Positions 45,137 through 54,898 of a stretch of 64,000 nt of DNA are shown one piece after another. Made by a program: the position numbers and the translations under genes. The notes under the pieces are model-generated. The model saw nothing but the letters and a program-made list of their open reading frames with translations, ran no database searches and was not told where the DNA came from. The DNA lies in NCBI RefSeq assembly GCF_005049105.1, contig NZ_SUKA01000002.1, positions 186,001 through 250,000 of the forward strand. Direction: 5' to 3'. The DNA is from Sphingobacterium alkalisoli. GTDB taxonomy: Bacteria > Bacteroidota > Bacteroidia > Sphingobacteriales > Sphingobacteriaceae. How positions within the stretch are numbered: the stretch's first letter is position 1; every line of letters begins with the position of its first letter.

Positions 45137-47596
45137 ATGGCATATCAAAAAATACGCGTTCTTGCATTGTTAATTGTTTGTACCTTGTTTCTAACCCTTG
45201 CCTTATATGGGCAGAAACCAACAGCATTGAAACTCTGGTATGATAAACCCGCTAACGCAAAGGTCTGGGAGCAGGCACTACCAGTGGGCAATGGACGATT
45301 GGGGGCAATGGTCTACGGTATTCCGGAGCGGGAAATGCTACAACTTAATGAAGAAACGATATGGGGAGGGGGGCCGTATCGTAACGATAATAAAAAAGGT
45401 GCAGAGGCTTTGCCTGTTGTGCAGCAGCTTATTTTTGATGGAAACACACATGAAGCGGATGAGTTGGTCAATGCTTCGTTCTTCACCAAAACGCACGGTA
45501 TGCCTTTTCAGACGGCAGGTAGTCTAGTTTTGAATTTTCCAGGACATGCGCATTATCAGCATTATTACCGCGAACTTGACTTGGACAGGGCCATCGCAAA
45601 AATTAGTTACACGGTGGACGGCATCCGGTATACGCGCGAGATTATTTCTTCTTTTGCCGACGATGTCATTATTATGCACTTAGCATCCAGTAAAAAAGGG
45701 GGGTTAACCTTCGAAGCCGAATACAGTAATAGCTCCAAACATACTGTGTTTAGAAACGGTAATTCACTGGTATTGGAAGGACGAGGCTCGGATCATGAAG
45801 GTGTCGACGGAAAAATTGTATATCAGACCCATACGTCGGTCAAGAGCAGGGACGGTAAAATTGAGGTGGCGAATGACAAATTGAAGGTGTCCGGTGCAAC
45901 TTCCGCAACCCTTTACATTTCAATAGGGACTAATTTTATTGACTATAAATCGATAGGTGCTGACCAAGCCGCGAAGGCATCCGTTAAGCTGGGTACAGCT
46001 AGAAAAAAAGGCTTTGAGAAGGCGCTAAGCCAACATGTTGCGTTATATGCTAAACAATTTGGTCGCTTTAAGTTGGATTTGGGAAGCCGGGGGGGAGTAA
46101 AAGACGAGAGTACAGTAGAGCGCATCAAAAACTTTAAAACAACTCAAGACCCTGCCCTAATTACATTGTTAACGCAATTTGGACGTTATTTGTTGATCTG
46201 CTCGTCGCAACCGGGAGGGCGGCCTGCTACGTTACAGGGTATCTGGAACAACGCGATGCAGCCTGCATGGGACAGTAAGTACACCATCAACATTAATACT
46301 GAAATGAACTACTGGCCAGCGGAAGTTACTAACCTCTCGGAGACCCATCAACCGTTATTTCAAATGATAAAAGATCTAGGGGAAAGTGGACAAGAGACCG
46401 CCAAAGCCTTGTACGGATCTGAGGGATGGGTAGCACATCATAATACGGATATTTGGCGGATAACCAGTCCGATCGATTTTGCGGCAGCTGGTATGTGGCC
46501 TATGGGCGGAATCTGGCTAGCGCAACACCTCTGGGAACATTATTTGTATACGGGTAACACAGAGTTTCTGCGCCAAGTGTATCCAATCATGAAGGGAGCA
46601 TCTGACTTTTTGCTGACGACCTTAATTCCACATCCAAAGCATGAAGATAAGGAATGGATGGTATTATCACCGTCTATTTCACCAGAACATGGGCCGATGT
46701 CCGCAGGGGTGACCATGGATAACCAGTTAGTGTTTGATATGCTGACACGTACCGCGTTGGCTAATGAGATATTGGGAGAAGATACTGTTTATAGGGATAA
46801 CCTGCAGGAGATGGTGAAGCGTATACCACCGATGCACATCGGAAAATATACGCAACTGCAGGAGTGGTTGGAGGATCTTGACGATCCAAAAAATGAACAT
46901 CGGCATGTTTCTCATCTGTACGGCCTATATCCAGGCAATCAAATATCGCCATACACCACTCCGGAGCTCTTTGAAGCGTCCCGAAATTCATTGACCTATC
47001 GTGGTGACATGGCGACAGGATGGTCTATCGGTTGGAAAGTTAATCTGTGGGCAAGGCTATTGGACGGAAATCATGCCTACAAAATTGTGAACAATATGTT
47101 GACCATAGCGGATAGAGAGAACAGAGATGGACGTACGTATCCAAATATGTTCACCGCTCACCCTCCTTTTCAGATCGACGGAAACTTTGGCTTAACAGCG
47201 GGGGTTGCGGAAATGCTGCTTCAAAGCCATGATGGTGCGGTTCATCTTTTGCCCGCAATGCCAGATGTGTGGCATACGGGCTTTGTGTCGGGTATCAAAG
47301 CACGAGGAGGGTTTGAAATAGAGATGAACTGGGTGGATGGCGAGGCTGAAGGTATTAAGGTGCTGTCTTCTATTGGCGGGAATTTAAGATTACGTAGTTA
47401 TGTACCGCTGAGCGGAAAAGGTTTGAAGGAAGCTACTGGAGAAAACCCAAATGTATTACTTAATCCAATCGCTGCTGTAAAGGCACTGATTTCACCGGAG
47501 GCTTCATTGAAGGGTAATAAATTGAGGAGGATCTACGAGTATGACCTGCCAACAATTCGCGGCAAAACGTATAATTTTTCTGTTAAAAAGAGGTGA
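45137..47596 (+). CDS. GH95 alpha-L-fucosidase / alpha-L-galactosidase
   Basis: 819-residue GH95 enzyme with signal peptide (about 1-28, ending YGQ). N-terminal super-sandwich (about 35-280; EQALPVGNGRLGAMVYG) leads into the (alpha/alpha)6 barrel: WDSKYTININTEMNYWPAE carries the Asn residues that assist the inverting mechanism, and PPFQIDGNFGLTAGVAEMLL the catalytic Asp. A C-terminal sandwich follows. Family members remove alpha-1,2-fucose, but those in complex-xylan loci (e.g. of Bacteroides ovatus) act as alpha-L-galactosidases. That is the likelier role here, as no xyloglucan genes are present. Specificity not proven. Confidence 0.93.
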   Translation: MAYQKIRVLALLIVCTLFLTLALYGQKPTALKLWYDKPANAKVWEQALPVGNGRLGAMVYGIPEREMLQLNEETIWGGGPYRNDNKKGAEALPVVQQLIFDGNTHEADELVNASFFTKTHGMPFQTAGSLVLNFPGHAHYQHYYRELDLDRAIAKISYTVDGIRYTREIISSFADDVIIMHLASSKKGGLTFEAEYSNSSKHTVFRNGNSLVLEGRGSDHEGVDGKIVYQTHTSVKSRDGKIEVANDKLKVSGATSATLYISIGTNFIDYKSIGADQAAKASVKLGTARKKGFEKALSQHVALYAKQFGRFKLDLGSRGGVKDESTVERIKNFKTTQDPALITLLTQFGRYLLICSSQPGGRPATLQGIWNNAMQPAWDSKYTININTEMNYWPAEVTNLSETHQPLFQMIKDLGESGQETAKALYGSEGWVAHHNTDIWRITSPIDFAAAGMWPMGGIWLAQHLWEHYLYTGNTEFLRQVYPIMKGASDFLLTTLIPHPKHEDKEWMVLSPSISPEHGPMSAGVTMDNQLVFDMLTRTALANEILGEDTVYRDNLQEMVKRIPPMHIGKYTQLQEWLEDLDDPKNEHRHVSHLYGLYPGNQISPYTTPELFEASRNSLTYRGDMATGWSIGWKVNLWARLLDGNHAYKIVNNMLTIADRENRDGRTYPNMFTAHPPFQIDGNFGLTAGVAEMLLQSHDGAVHLLPAMPDVWHTGFVSGIKARGGFEIEMNWVDGEAEGIKVLSSIGGNLRLRSYVPLSGKGLKEATGENPNVLLNPIAAVKALISPEASLKGNKLRRIYEYDLPTIRGKTYNFSVKKR

Positions 47597-47760
47597 TGTT
47601 GTGTGTGCCATATGCTCTTTGATATTAAAATATGTACAATTACCAATTTTGGATAACGAATGAACCAAGACGAATATACCACACACCGATTGAAATGAAG
47701 AACGTGTAATGATCTTGTGTATATCATGAAATCCATACACGCATAATTAATTATATACTG

Positions 47761-49320
47761 ATGAAGAAAAATACTGTTTGCAGTTATGTGGTGGGGCTTT
47801 TCCTTTCGATGAGCGGCATGGCTTTGGCTCAGAAACCCCAAAACCCTATTATCTTTTCCGACGTGCCGGATATGTCGATGATACGTGTGGGGGATACGTA
47901 CTATATGAGTAGTACGACGATGCATATGAATCCGGGACTGCCTTTGATGAAATCTAATGATTTGGTCAACTGGGAACTTATTGGTTACGGACATACCGCC
48001 TTGGCGGATATGGACGAACTAAACCTGGATAACGACAAAAGTACTTATGGCAGGGGTTCCTGGGCTAGTAGTATCCGATACCATAACGGTACCTACTACG
48101 TAAGCACCTTTGCCCAAACCACAGGCAAAACCTACATTTATTCGACCAAGGATATCGAAAATGGTCCGTGGGAGTCAAAGGAGTTTAAGCCGGCAATGCA
48201 TGATCATACCTTGTTCTTCGAGGGAGATAAAGTATATATGATCTGGGGTGGGGGTAAAGTAAACATCGTGGAGCTATTGCCTGATCTATCGAACGTGAAG
48301 CCTGAGACACAACGTGTATTAATCGAAAATGCAACGCTACCTAGTACACCCGAGGGCATACGTGGTGGCCTACCAGCGGAAGGTTCACAGTTGTTTAAGG
48401 TAAATGGAAAATATTATCTTTTTAATATTTCTTGGCCTCCTGGTGGCATGCGTACCGTAATCGTGCATCGTGCGGATAAAATTGATGGACCTTACGAAGG
48501 ACGTGTCGTGTTGCAGGATAAAGGCGTGGCGCAGGGGGGATTGATTGATAGACCAAATGGGGAGTGGTATGCCTATCTTTTTCAGGATTACGGTGCTGTG
48601 GGACGTATTCCGTTTCTCGTGCCTGTGCAATGGGTGGACGGCTGGCCGGTACTTGGCGTTGATGGTAAAGTGCCTTCCGAATTGGATCTCCCAGCTAGTA
48701 AGGGGTTAATTCCGCATCTCGTCAATTCGGACGATTTTTCCCGAAAAGAAGGTGATCCCATTTTGCCGCTAGTTTGGCAGTGGAACCATAACCCAGACGA
48801 CAGACTTTGGTCTGTGAGTGAGCGGCCTGGGTATTTACGCTTAAAAACTGGGCGCTTAGATAGAGATTTCTTACAAGCAAGAAACACGCTAACGCAACGA
48901 ACAATAGGCCCAACATGCGTGGGTTCTACCGCAATTGATGTGTCCAAAATGAAAGATGGCGATTTTGCGGGCTTATCGCTCTTGCAAAAAAACTATGGTT
49001 TGCTTGGGGTGCGCGCAGAAGGTGATAAGCGATCGTTGGTGATGGTGAACGCAACTACAGGTACGCCTGAAGAGGTGGCTGCGATTTCCTTAAAGCAGGA
49101 TAAAGTATTCTTAAAGGCACACTGCGATTTTACGAATAAGAAGGATGTCGCTAATTTTTCATACAGCTTGGATGGGATAAATTGGATACCTATAGGCACC
49201 CAGCTGAAAATGGCCTATACTATCCCGCACTTTATGGGCTATCGCTTTGGTCTTTTTAATTATGCTACAAGGCAGGCAGGCGGGTATGTTGATTTTGATT
49301 ATTTTAATATTACACCCTAA
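47761..49320 (+). CDS. GH43 (subfamily 12-like) alpha-L-arabinofuranosidase/xylosidase
   Basis: 519-residue secreted GH43 (signal peptide ending LALAQ near residue 24). Catalytic positions are base D37 (VPDMSMIRVGD), modulator D148 (MHDHTLFF) and acid E207 (LPAEGSQLF). The C-terminal lectin-like sandwich (about 325-519) ends with the complete strand YVDFDYFNITP, unlike the paralogue at 7309-9057. It probably removes arabinose from xylan or its oligosaccharides. It follows GH95 after 164 bases of non-coding DNA and precedes another GH43 by 5 bases. Confidence 0.92.
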   Translation: MKKNTVCSYVVGLFLSMSGMALAQKPQNPIIFSDVPDMSMIRVGDTYYMSSTTMHMNPGLPLMKSNDLVNWELIGYGHTALADMDELNLDNDKSTYGRGSWASSIRYHNGTYYVSTFAQTTGKTYIYSTKDIENGPWESKEFKPAMHDHTLFFEGDKVYMIWGGGKVNIVELLPDLSNVKPETQRVLIENATLPSTPEGIRGGLPAEGSQLFKVNGKYYLFNISWPPGGMRTVIVHRADKIDGPYEGRVVLQDKGVAQGGLIDRPNGEWYAYLFQDYGAVGRIPFLVPVQWVDGWPVLGVDGKVPSELDLPASKGLIPHLVNSDDFSRKEGDPILPLVWQWNHNPDDRLWSVSERPGYLRLKTGRLDRDFLQARNTLTQRTIGPTCVGSTAIDVSKMKDGDFAGLSLLQKNYGLLGVRAEGDKRSLVMVNATTGTPEEVAAISLKQDKVFLKAHCDFTNKKDVANFSYSLDGINWIPIGTQLKMAYTIPHFMGYRFGLFNYATRQAGGYVDFDYFNITP

Positions 49321-49325
49321 AAATT

Positions 49326-50744
49326 ATGTATATGAAGCTTCACATGCCCTATTTAATAACCTTGTGCGCATTGTTATTTTTTGAAAGCGAAATATTTGCC
49401 CAAAACCCAGTGATACAAACCCATTTCACACCGGATCCAGCGCCAATGGTATACAAGGATAGAGTCTACATGTATGCAGGTGACGATATTCCTGGATACG
49501 ATTTTTATTATATGACCAAATGGAGAGTATACTCATCAAGTGATATGGTGAACTGGACGGACCATGGTTCTCCCATTTCTTTAGAATCTTTTAGCTGGGC
49601 ACGTGATCGTGCTTGGGCGGCACAATGTGTGGAGCGGGATGGTAAGTTCTACTGGTATATCTGCGCACAGACGGTGAATAATGATATGGCCATTGGTGTC
49701 GCTGTAGCAGACAGTCCCACAGGGCCGTTCAAGGATGCGCTTGGTAAATCTTTAATTACAACCGGAAATTGGTCAAACATTGATCCCACGGCCTATGTAG
49801 ATGACGATGGTCAAGCCTATCTCTATTGGGGTAATGCCCATCTCTATTACGTGAAGCTTAATACCGATATGATTTCTTATACAGGGGATATTGTGGAGAT
49901 CCCACAGACGGTGGAGTCGTTTGGAGGGCTGCGACGACCAGGGAGAAGTGATGAAGTACTGCAAAAAAGAGAAGAGTACAACGATGTTTTTGTGGAAGGC
50001 CCGTGGTTTTATAAGCGCAATGGAACCTACTATTTGATGTATGCAGGTATGACGAAAGGAGGGGAATGTTTGTCTTATGCGACAAGCGATACCCCAATCG
50101 GACCATGGAAATATCAAGGGAAAATTATGTCAGAGCAACCCACAAATAGTTTTACTAATCATGGAGGTGTGATCGATTTTAAAGGTAAATCGTATCTCTT
50201 TTACCATACTGGACTGTTACCCGGGGGAGGAAGCTACGGCAGATCCAGCGCTATTGAGGAGTTTGCTTACGAAAAGGATGGACGTATCCCTGTTATAGCA
50301 ATAAGCCGACAGGGTGTAAATCCTGTGGCTACTGTAAACCCGTACGTAAGAAATGAAGCGGAGAACATTGCTTGGTCAGAAAAATGTAGTACAGCAGAAA
50401 GTGAGCAGACTGGAGTGTATGTATCGGAGATCCGATCTGGAGGGCATATAAAAACGCGAGCTGTGGATTTCGGAAATCGGGGAGCCAAGGTTTTTGCTGC
50501 TTCGATAGCTGCCGGATTGGATGGTGGAATATTGGAGGTGCGTTTAGATAGTGTGGCGGGAGTAAAGTTAGCATCTATCGATATTCCTCGCACGGGTGGA
50601 TGGGGTGTCTGGAAAACATTGAATGTGCCCATATCGACAGCTGTTTCAGGTGTCCATGACGTGTACTTCGTATTTCAGGGCCAGAATATTACCGCTGGGC
50701 GAGAGCTTTTTAATTTTGATTACTGGAGCTTTCAAGAAAAATAG
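49326..50744 (+). CDS. GH43-CBM6 arabinoxylan arabinofuranohydrolase-like enzyme
   Basis: 472 residues; starts at 49326 or 49332; signal peptide ending EIFAQ near residue 26. The propeller has base D37 (FTPDPAPMV), a modulator Asp in SNIDPTAYVDD and acid Glu in VFVEGPWFYKRNG. From about residue 345 a CBM6 module follows (RNEAENIAWSEKCSTAE; GWGVWKTLNVPISTAVSGVH; FNFDYWSF). GH43_29 enzymes with CBM6 debranch arabinoxylan, releasing alpha-arabinofuranose from singly or doubly substituted xylose. Subfamily is by resemblance. It works with the preceding GH43. Confidence 0.93.
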   Translation: MYMKLHMPYLITLCALLFFESEIFAQNPVIQTHFTPDPAPMVYKDRVYMYAGDDIPGYDFYYMTKWRVYSSSDMVNWTDHGSPISLESFSWARDRAWAAQCVERDGKFYWYICAQTVNNDMAIGVAVADSPTGPFKDALGKSLITTGNWSNIDPTAYVDDDGQAYLYWGNAHLYYVKLNTDMISYTGDIVEIPQTVESFGGLRRPGRSDEVLQKREEYNDVFVEGPWFYKRNGTYYLMYAGMTKGGECLSYATSDTPIGPWKYQGKIMSEQPTNSFTNHGGVIDFKGKSYLFYHTGLLPGGGSYGRSSAIEEFAYEKDGRIPVIAISRQGVNPVATVNPYVRNEAENIAWSEKCSTAESEQTGVYVSEIRSGGHIKTRAVDFGNRGAKVFAASIAAGLDGGILEVRLDSVAGVKLASIDIPRTGGWGVWKTLNVPISTAVSGVHDVYFVFQGQNITAGRELFNFDYWSFQEK

Positions 50745-50850
50745 GATTTGACCATGATAACAATACTTCAGCTCCTGTCTTTTGTGGAAAGTGAAAAGCA
50801 CTGTCAAATATCATGTATTTTGATTGTTGCAAATTTGGTACTAGATAAAG

Positions 50851-52707
50851 ATGATGAATAAATTAGTCCTTGTGTTACTATTAGTTACGCAATCGGCCGT
50901 GGCGGCTGTGCGACTTCCTGCGTTGATCGGTGACCGTATGGTGTTGCAACGGGATATTGAACTTAAAATATGGGGTTGGGCGAATGTAGATGAAAAAGTG
51001 ACCGTACGTTTTCAGGGAAAATATTATTATACAGAAGCTGGGTCGGATGGAAAATGGATGGTTACATTACCCCCAAAAAAGGCGGGCGGTCCCTACGTGA
51101 TGGAAATTAATGAACTGGCTATCCGAGATGTTTTAATTGGGGATGTGTGGCTCTGTTCGGGCCAGTCTAATATGGAAACTCCCATTGAACGACTCGTTGA
51201 ACAATTTCCTGAGATTGATGTGTCCAATAACCATATGATCCGTTATTTTAAGGTTCCTACGCAGAATACAGTCGAAGCCATAAAGGAGGATATTCCAAGG
51301 GGTGGTGTATGGCGTTCGGGGATAGCTTCTGATGTGATGAATTGGACGGCCTTGGCTTATTTCTACGCGCAGGAGTCGTATCTCCACAATGGAGTCCCGG
51401 TCGGGATGCTGGTCTCTAGTCTTGGCGGTTCTGCCATTGAAAGTTGGATTAGTCAGGAGCACCTTAAAGAATTTCCCCAGCTCTTGGTGGATCAGGTGGC
51501 GTTAGATAGCTTACGTTTAATACAAAGCGATAAGGGGGCAGAAAACTGGATTAAGCGGGAATGGAATGATGCGGACTGGTGTACCGCAAATGTACCCGGC
51601 GATTGGCGCAGGCAGGGGATCGAGGTAAGAGGTGTCGTATACTTTAGAAAAGAGTTTGAGATGCCAGCCCGGATGGAAGGAAGGCATGCCAAACTGTACA
51701 TGGGAACTATGGTGGATAGTGACTCCGTTTTTATTAACGGACATTTCGTAGGCGCTACTTCGTATATGTATCCGCCGCGTAAATATCATATACCTGCCGG
51801 TGTACTACGCGCCGGAAAGAATAATGTGACAGTAAGATTAAGAGCGAACTCGGGCAATGGAAGTTTTGTCGAAGATAAAATATATCGGGTAAAGGCAGAT
51901 GACGTCGAAGTGGATCTTACGGGGGAATGGAAATATAAGGTTGGAATAGACCTCGCGAAAGCGAAAAGACTTAGCGAACGATTGCAACGGGTGAAATCCG
52001 CAGGATCTGGACTTTATAATGGGATGATCTATCCTCTTCGTGATTACGGGGTAAAGGGCGTGATCTGGTATCAAGGAGAGTCCAATACAGGCCAACCTCA
52101 ACGATACAGGGCTTATTTGAAGACGCTGATTAACAGCTGGAGAACCTTGTTGCATCAGCCCAATCTTCCTTTCCTTTTGGTGCAATTGCCAAACTATATG
52201 GCTAAGCAAGATCTGCCCTCAGAATCGGGCTGGGCCGGTGTGCGGGAAGCACAATTCAAAATTGCTCAAGAGGTAGCACATACCGCATTAGCGGTGACCT
52301 ATGACGTGGGGGAATGGAATGATATCCATCCGCTAAATAAAAAAGATATCGCTAAGCGATTATTTTTAGGTGCCCGCAAAGTTGCATACGGCGAACACAT
52401 CGTAAGCGACGGTCCTCGATACAAAAACATGGAGATGGAGGGGAATAAAATCATTTTAAGCTTTACGGAGGTAGGCGGGGGATTAAGGAGTAAAGGAGGT
52501 GCCCCCTTGAGACATTTTGCCATTGCCGGTGAAGATAAAAAGTTTGTCTGGGCTGATGCGGTGATTAAAGGTAACACTGTGGTGGTAAGCCATCCTCTGG
52601 TTAAGCCGGTTGCGGTACGATATGGGTGGAGTGACAATCCAGAGGATGCAAACTTGATAAACAAGGAAGGCTTGCTCGCGTCGCCTTTTAGAACAGATAA
52701 CTGGTAA
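50851..52707 (+). CDS. SGNH acetylesterase with GH2-like jelly-roll insertion
   Basis: 618-residue secreted esterase (signal peptide about 1-18) of the sialate O-acetylesterase/CE20-like group. An N-terminal Ig-like domain (about 20-95; MVLQRDIELKIWGWANVDEK) precedes the SGNH core: nucleophile S106 (CSGQSNME), IWYQGESNTGQ, and D491/H493 (NDIHPLNKKD). The core is split by a beta-sandwich (about 230-385; VVYFRKEFEMPARMEG, DSVFINGHFVGAT) resembling the sugar-binding domain of GH2 enzymes. It probably removes acetyl groups from xylan or its side chains. It is one of three esterases in the locus. Confidence 0.9.
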   Translation: MMNKLVLVLLLVTQSAVAAVRLPALIGDRMVLQRDIELKIWGWANVDEKVTVRFQGKYYYTEAGSDGKWMVTLPPKKAGGPYVMEINELAIRDVLIGDVWLCSGQSNMETPIERLVEQFPEIDVSNNHMIRYFKVPTQNTVEAIKEDIPRGGVWRSGIASDVMNWTALAYFYAQESYLHNGVPVGMLVSSLGGSAIESWISQEHLKEFPQLLVDQVALDSLRLIQSDKGAENWIKREWNDADWCTANVPGDWRRQGIEVRGVVYFRKEFEMPARMEGRHAKLYMGTMVDSDSVFINGHFVGATSYMYPPRKYHIPAGVLRAGKNNVTVRLRANSGNGSFVEDKIYRVKADDVEVDLTGEWKYKVGIDLAKAKRLSERLQRVKSAGSGLYNGMIYPLRDYGVKGVIWYQGESNTGQPQRYRAYLKTLINSWRTLLHQPNLPFLLVQLPNYMAKQDLPSESGWAGVREAQFKIAQEVAHTALAVTYDVGEWNDIHPLNKKDIAKRLFLGARKVAYGEHIVSDGPRYKNMEMEGNKIILSFTEVGGGLRSKGGAPLRHFAIAGEDKKFVWADAVIKGNTVVVSHPLVKPVAVRYGWSDNPEDANLINKEGLLASPFRTDNW

Positions 52708-52770
52708 GATGCTTACCGTATGACTAACGACTTTATTTAACAAAAAATTAAATTATAAAACCTATCATCT

Positions 52771-54879
52771 ATGAAGAGATTCAAATTTGTCTTTGATAAG
52801 CAGCAAACACTTTTATTAGTTGTAGCTCTGTTCTGTTTTTTGGCTACTGCAGTACAGGGACAGCAAGGCCCAATTAGTGGAAAAATGCCGCAGAAGAAAT
52901 TTACACATACCTCCGCCGGAAATCCATACCTGCCTCTTTGGGAGCATTTGCCGGATGGAGAACCCCGTGTTTTTGAAGATCCAGATTCTCCAGGGGAATA
53001 TCGTGCCTACATTATAGGTTCGCACGATTTGAGATATACGAGTTATTGTGGACCAGACATTAGAATGTGGTCGGCACCAGTAGATGATTTATCCAGCTGG
53101 CGCGATGAAGGAGCTATTTTTACTTATGAAATTGATGGACAGTGGGATGTGATGTATGCCCCGGATCTTGTCGAGGTTAAAAGAAAGAACGGAGTAAAGG
53201 AATACTACCTATATCCGCATAGCAGAGGATCGAATAGAGAAGCGATGGTAGCAAAAGCTAGCCGTCCGGACGGCCCCTTTGTCCCGATCAATATGACGGA
53301 AGATGGTAGACGTACAGTGCCGGGAAGTATTTTGGGTTTTGATCCGGCGGTTTTTGTCGAATACGTTACGGATCCTCAGGATCCAGATTATGAAATTGGA
53401 TTTAGGGCATACGCATATTGGGGATTTCAACGGTCATTAGCAGCTGAATTAGATCAAAATACAATGTATTCGCTTCGACCAGGAAAAAAGATAATAGATC
53501 GATTTATACCGGCAAGTTCAAGATATGGCGTTCTTCGGGACCCAGAAGGAACAGCATATCCGAATATTCTGCCAGATGAGGACCTTGGATCTTTCAATTT
53601 TTTCGAAGCTTCATCGATCCGTAAAATTGGGAATAAGTATATCTCTGTATATAGTGGTTATTCAGGGCCTGAATATGGAGTAGGTAGTTCCAATTCTACA
53701 TTGCGTTATCTTATAGGAGATTCTCCGCTAGGCCCTTGGAAAAGTGGAGGTGTATTAGTGGATTCGCGTGCGCCGGTATTGAATCAATATGGAACAGCGA
53801 TACAGACGAGTTACGCAGGACATAATACCCATGGAAGTCTCGAATTGATCAATGGACAGTGGTATGTGTTTTACCATAGACCACCACGCGGGTTTGGTTT
53901 TGCGCGTCAAGCTGTGGTTGCGCCAGTGAAGGTAGAATGGGACGAGAAACTGGTGAAAGAAGGCGGAAGCGTTTCAATTCGGGCATACGATCCTTACGCA
54001 GAGAATGAGATCTGGACAGCCAAAGATAACCAAGACAGGGAATATACAGGAGCGGAGGTTACGTCCGAGGGCTTTCATGTGTTTGGTTTAGATCCGTACC
54101 AATATTACTCCGCAGGATACGCTAGCTACTTATCCGATATCAGTATTCAACAGGATTCTTGGGATATTTGGGACAACCATATGCCTATTAATGATGTTAA
54201 AAATGGACATATTGTTGGATTTAAATATTTTGGTTTCGGTGGACTTAAGCAGGATAAATTGGGATTAAAGGCTTTCGAAGGAACAAAAAAGGGAAATAAT
54301 ACCGTGTTTAATTTATTTCTTACCCCAAAAACAAAAAAGGCTTTCAAGGTTAACGTGTGGTTAGACGGTCCATGGGATAATGAGACGTGGAAAGGAACAA
54401 AGATCGGTGAAATTAGCATTCCCGAAAATGCGGAGATGGAGACCACTCAGTTTACGATTGATGTTGCTAGGTTTGTCGATCAGCTGGATAAGAAGCACGC
54501 GATTTATCTGGTAGCGGAAGGAGCGGAATCGGAAAAACTTTTTGATTTCATTGGTCTTGGATTCAGTGCTAAGCATAAGAAAATACTACGTCCGATTGTA
54601 CCTACAGTACATATTGCCGTTAACGGAAAGGCGGTGCATTTACCAACCGTTCCAGTTCGATCTACCAACGAAAATGGTATTATAGGTTATGACCGGTACG
54701 AAACAATATATAAACTGTCTACTAGCACCGAAGACCTACCGGTTGTATCTGCTTCCACCAATAATCCCGCTATAAAAGTAGCGGTTAAACAAGCTCAGTC
54801 TATGGACGGAACAGCTATTGTCGAATTTGATTACAATGGTATTTTGAAAACATATAGCGTTCAGTTCGCATCAGAATAA
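52771..54879 (+). CDS. GH43-like multi-domain enzyme
   Basis: 702 residues with an export signal (hydrophobic segment about 14-28, ending VQGQ). The N-terminal propeller (about 50-400) opens with NPYLPLWEHLPDGEPRVF as in some GH43 subfamilies; a modulator-like D191 lies in GFDPAVF and acid-like E279 in FFEASSI. The expected base Asp is probably in LPDGEPRV. A carbohydrate-binding-like domain follows (about 410-585; AEVTSEGFHVFGLDPYQYYS; FKVNVWLDGPW), then an unassigned C-terminal beta domain (about 590-702). It probably acts on arabinosyl or xylosyl side chains. I cannot assign the subfamily; part of the C-terminus may anchor or bind glycan. Confidence 0.82.
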   Translation: MKRFKFVFDKQQTLLLVVALFCFLATAVQGQQGPISGKMPQKKFTHTSAGNPYLPLWEHLPDGEPRVFEDPDSPGEYRAYIIGSHDLRYTSYCGPDIRMWSAPVDDLSSWRDEGAIFTYEIDGQWDVMYAPDLVEVKRKNGVKEYYLYPHSRGSNREAMVAKASRPDGPFVPINMTEDGRRTVPGSILGFDPAVFVEYVTDPQDPDYEIGFRAYAYWGFQRSLAAELDQNTMYSLRPGKKIIDRFIPASSRYGVLRDPEGTAYPNILPDEDLGSFNFFEASSIRKIGNKYISVYSGYSGPEYGVGSSNSTLRYLIGDSPLGPWKSGGVLVDSRAPVLNQYGTAIQTSYAGHNTHGSLELINGQWYVFYHRPPRGFGFARQAVVAPVKVEWDEKLVKEGGSVSIRAYDPYAENEIWTAKDNQDREYTGAEVTSEGFHVFGLDPYQYYSAGYASYLSDISIQQDSWDIWDNHMPINDVKNGHIVGFKYFGFGGLKQDKLGLKAFEGTKKGNNTVFNLFLTPKTKKAFKVNVWLDGPWDNETWKGTKIGEISIPENAEMETTQFTIDVARFVDQLDKKHAIYLVAEGAESEKLFDFIGLGFSAKHKKILRPIVPTVHIAVNGKAVHLPTVPVRSTNENGIIGYDRYETIYKLSTSTEDLPVVSASTNNPAIKVAVKQAQSMDGTAIVEFDYNGILKTYSVQFASE

Positions 54880-54898
54880 GCAATAAAATCTCAATCTC

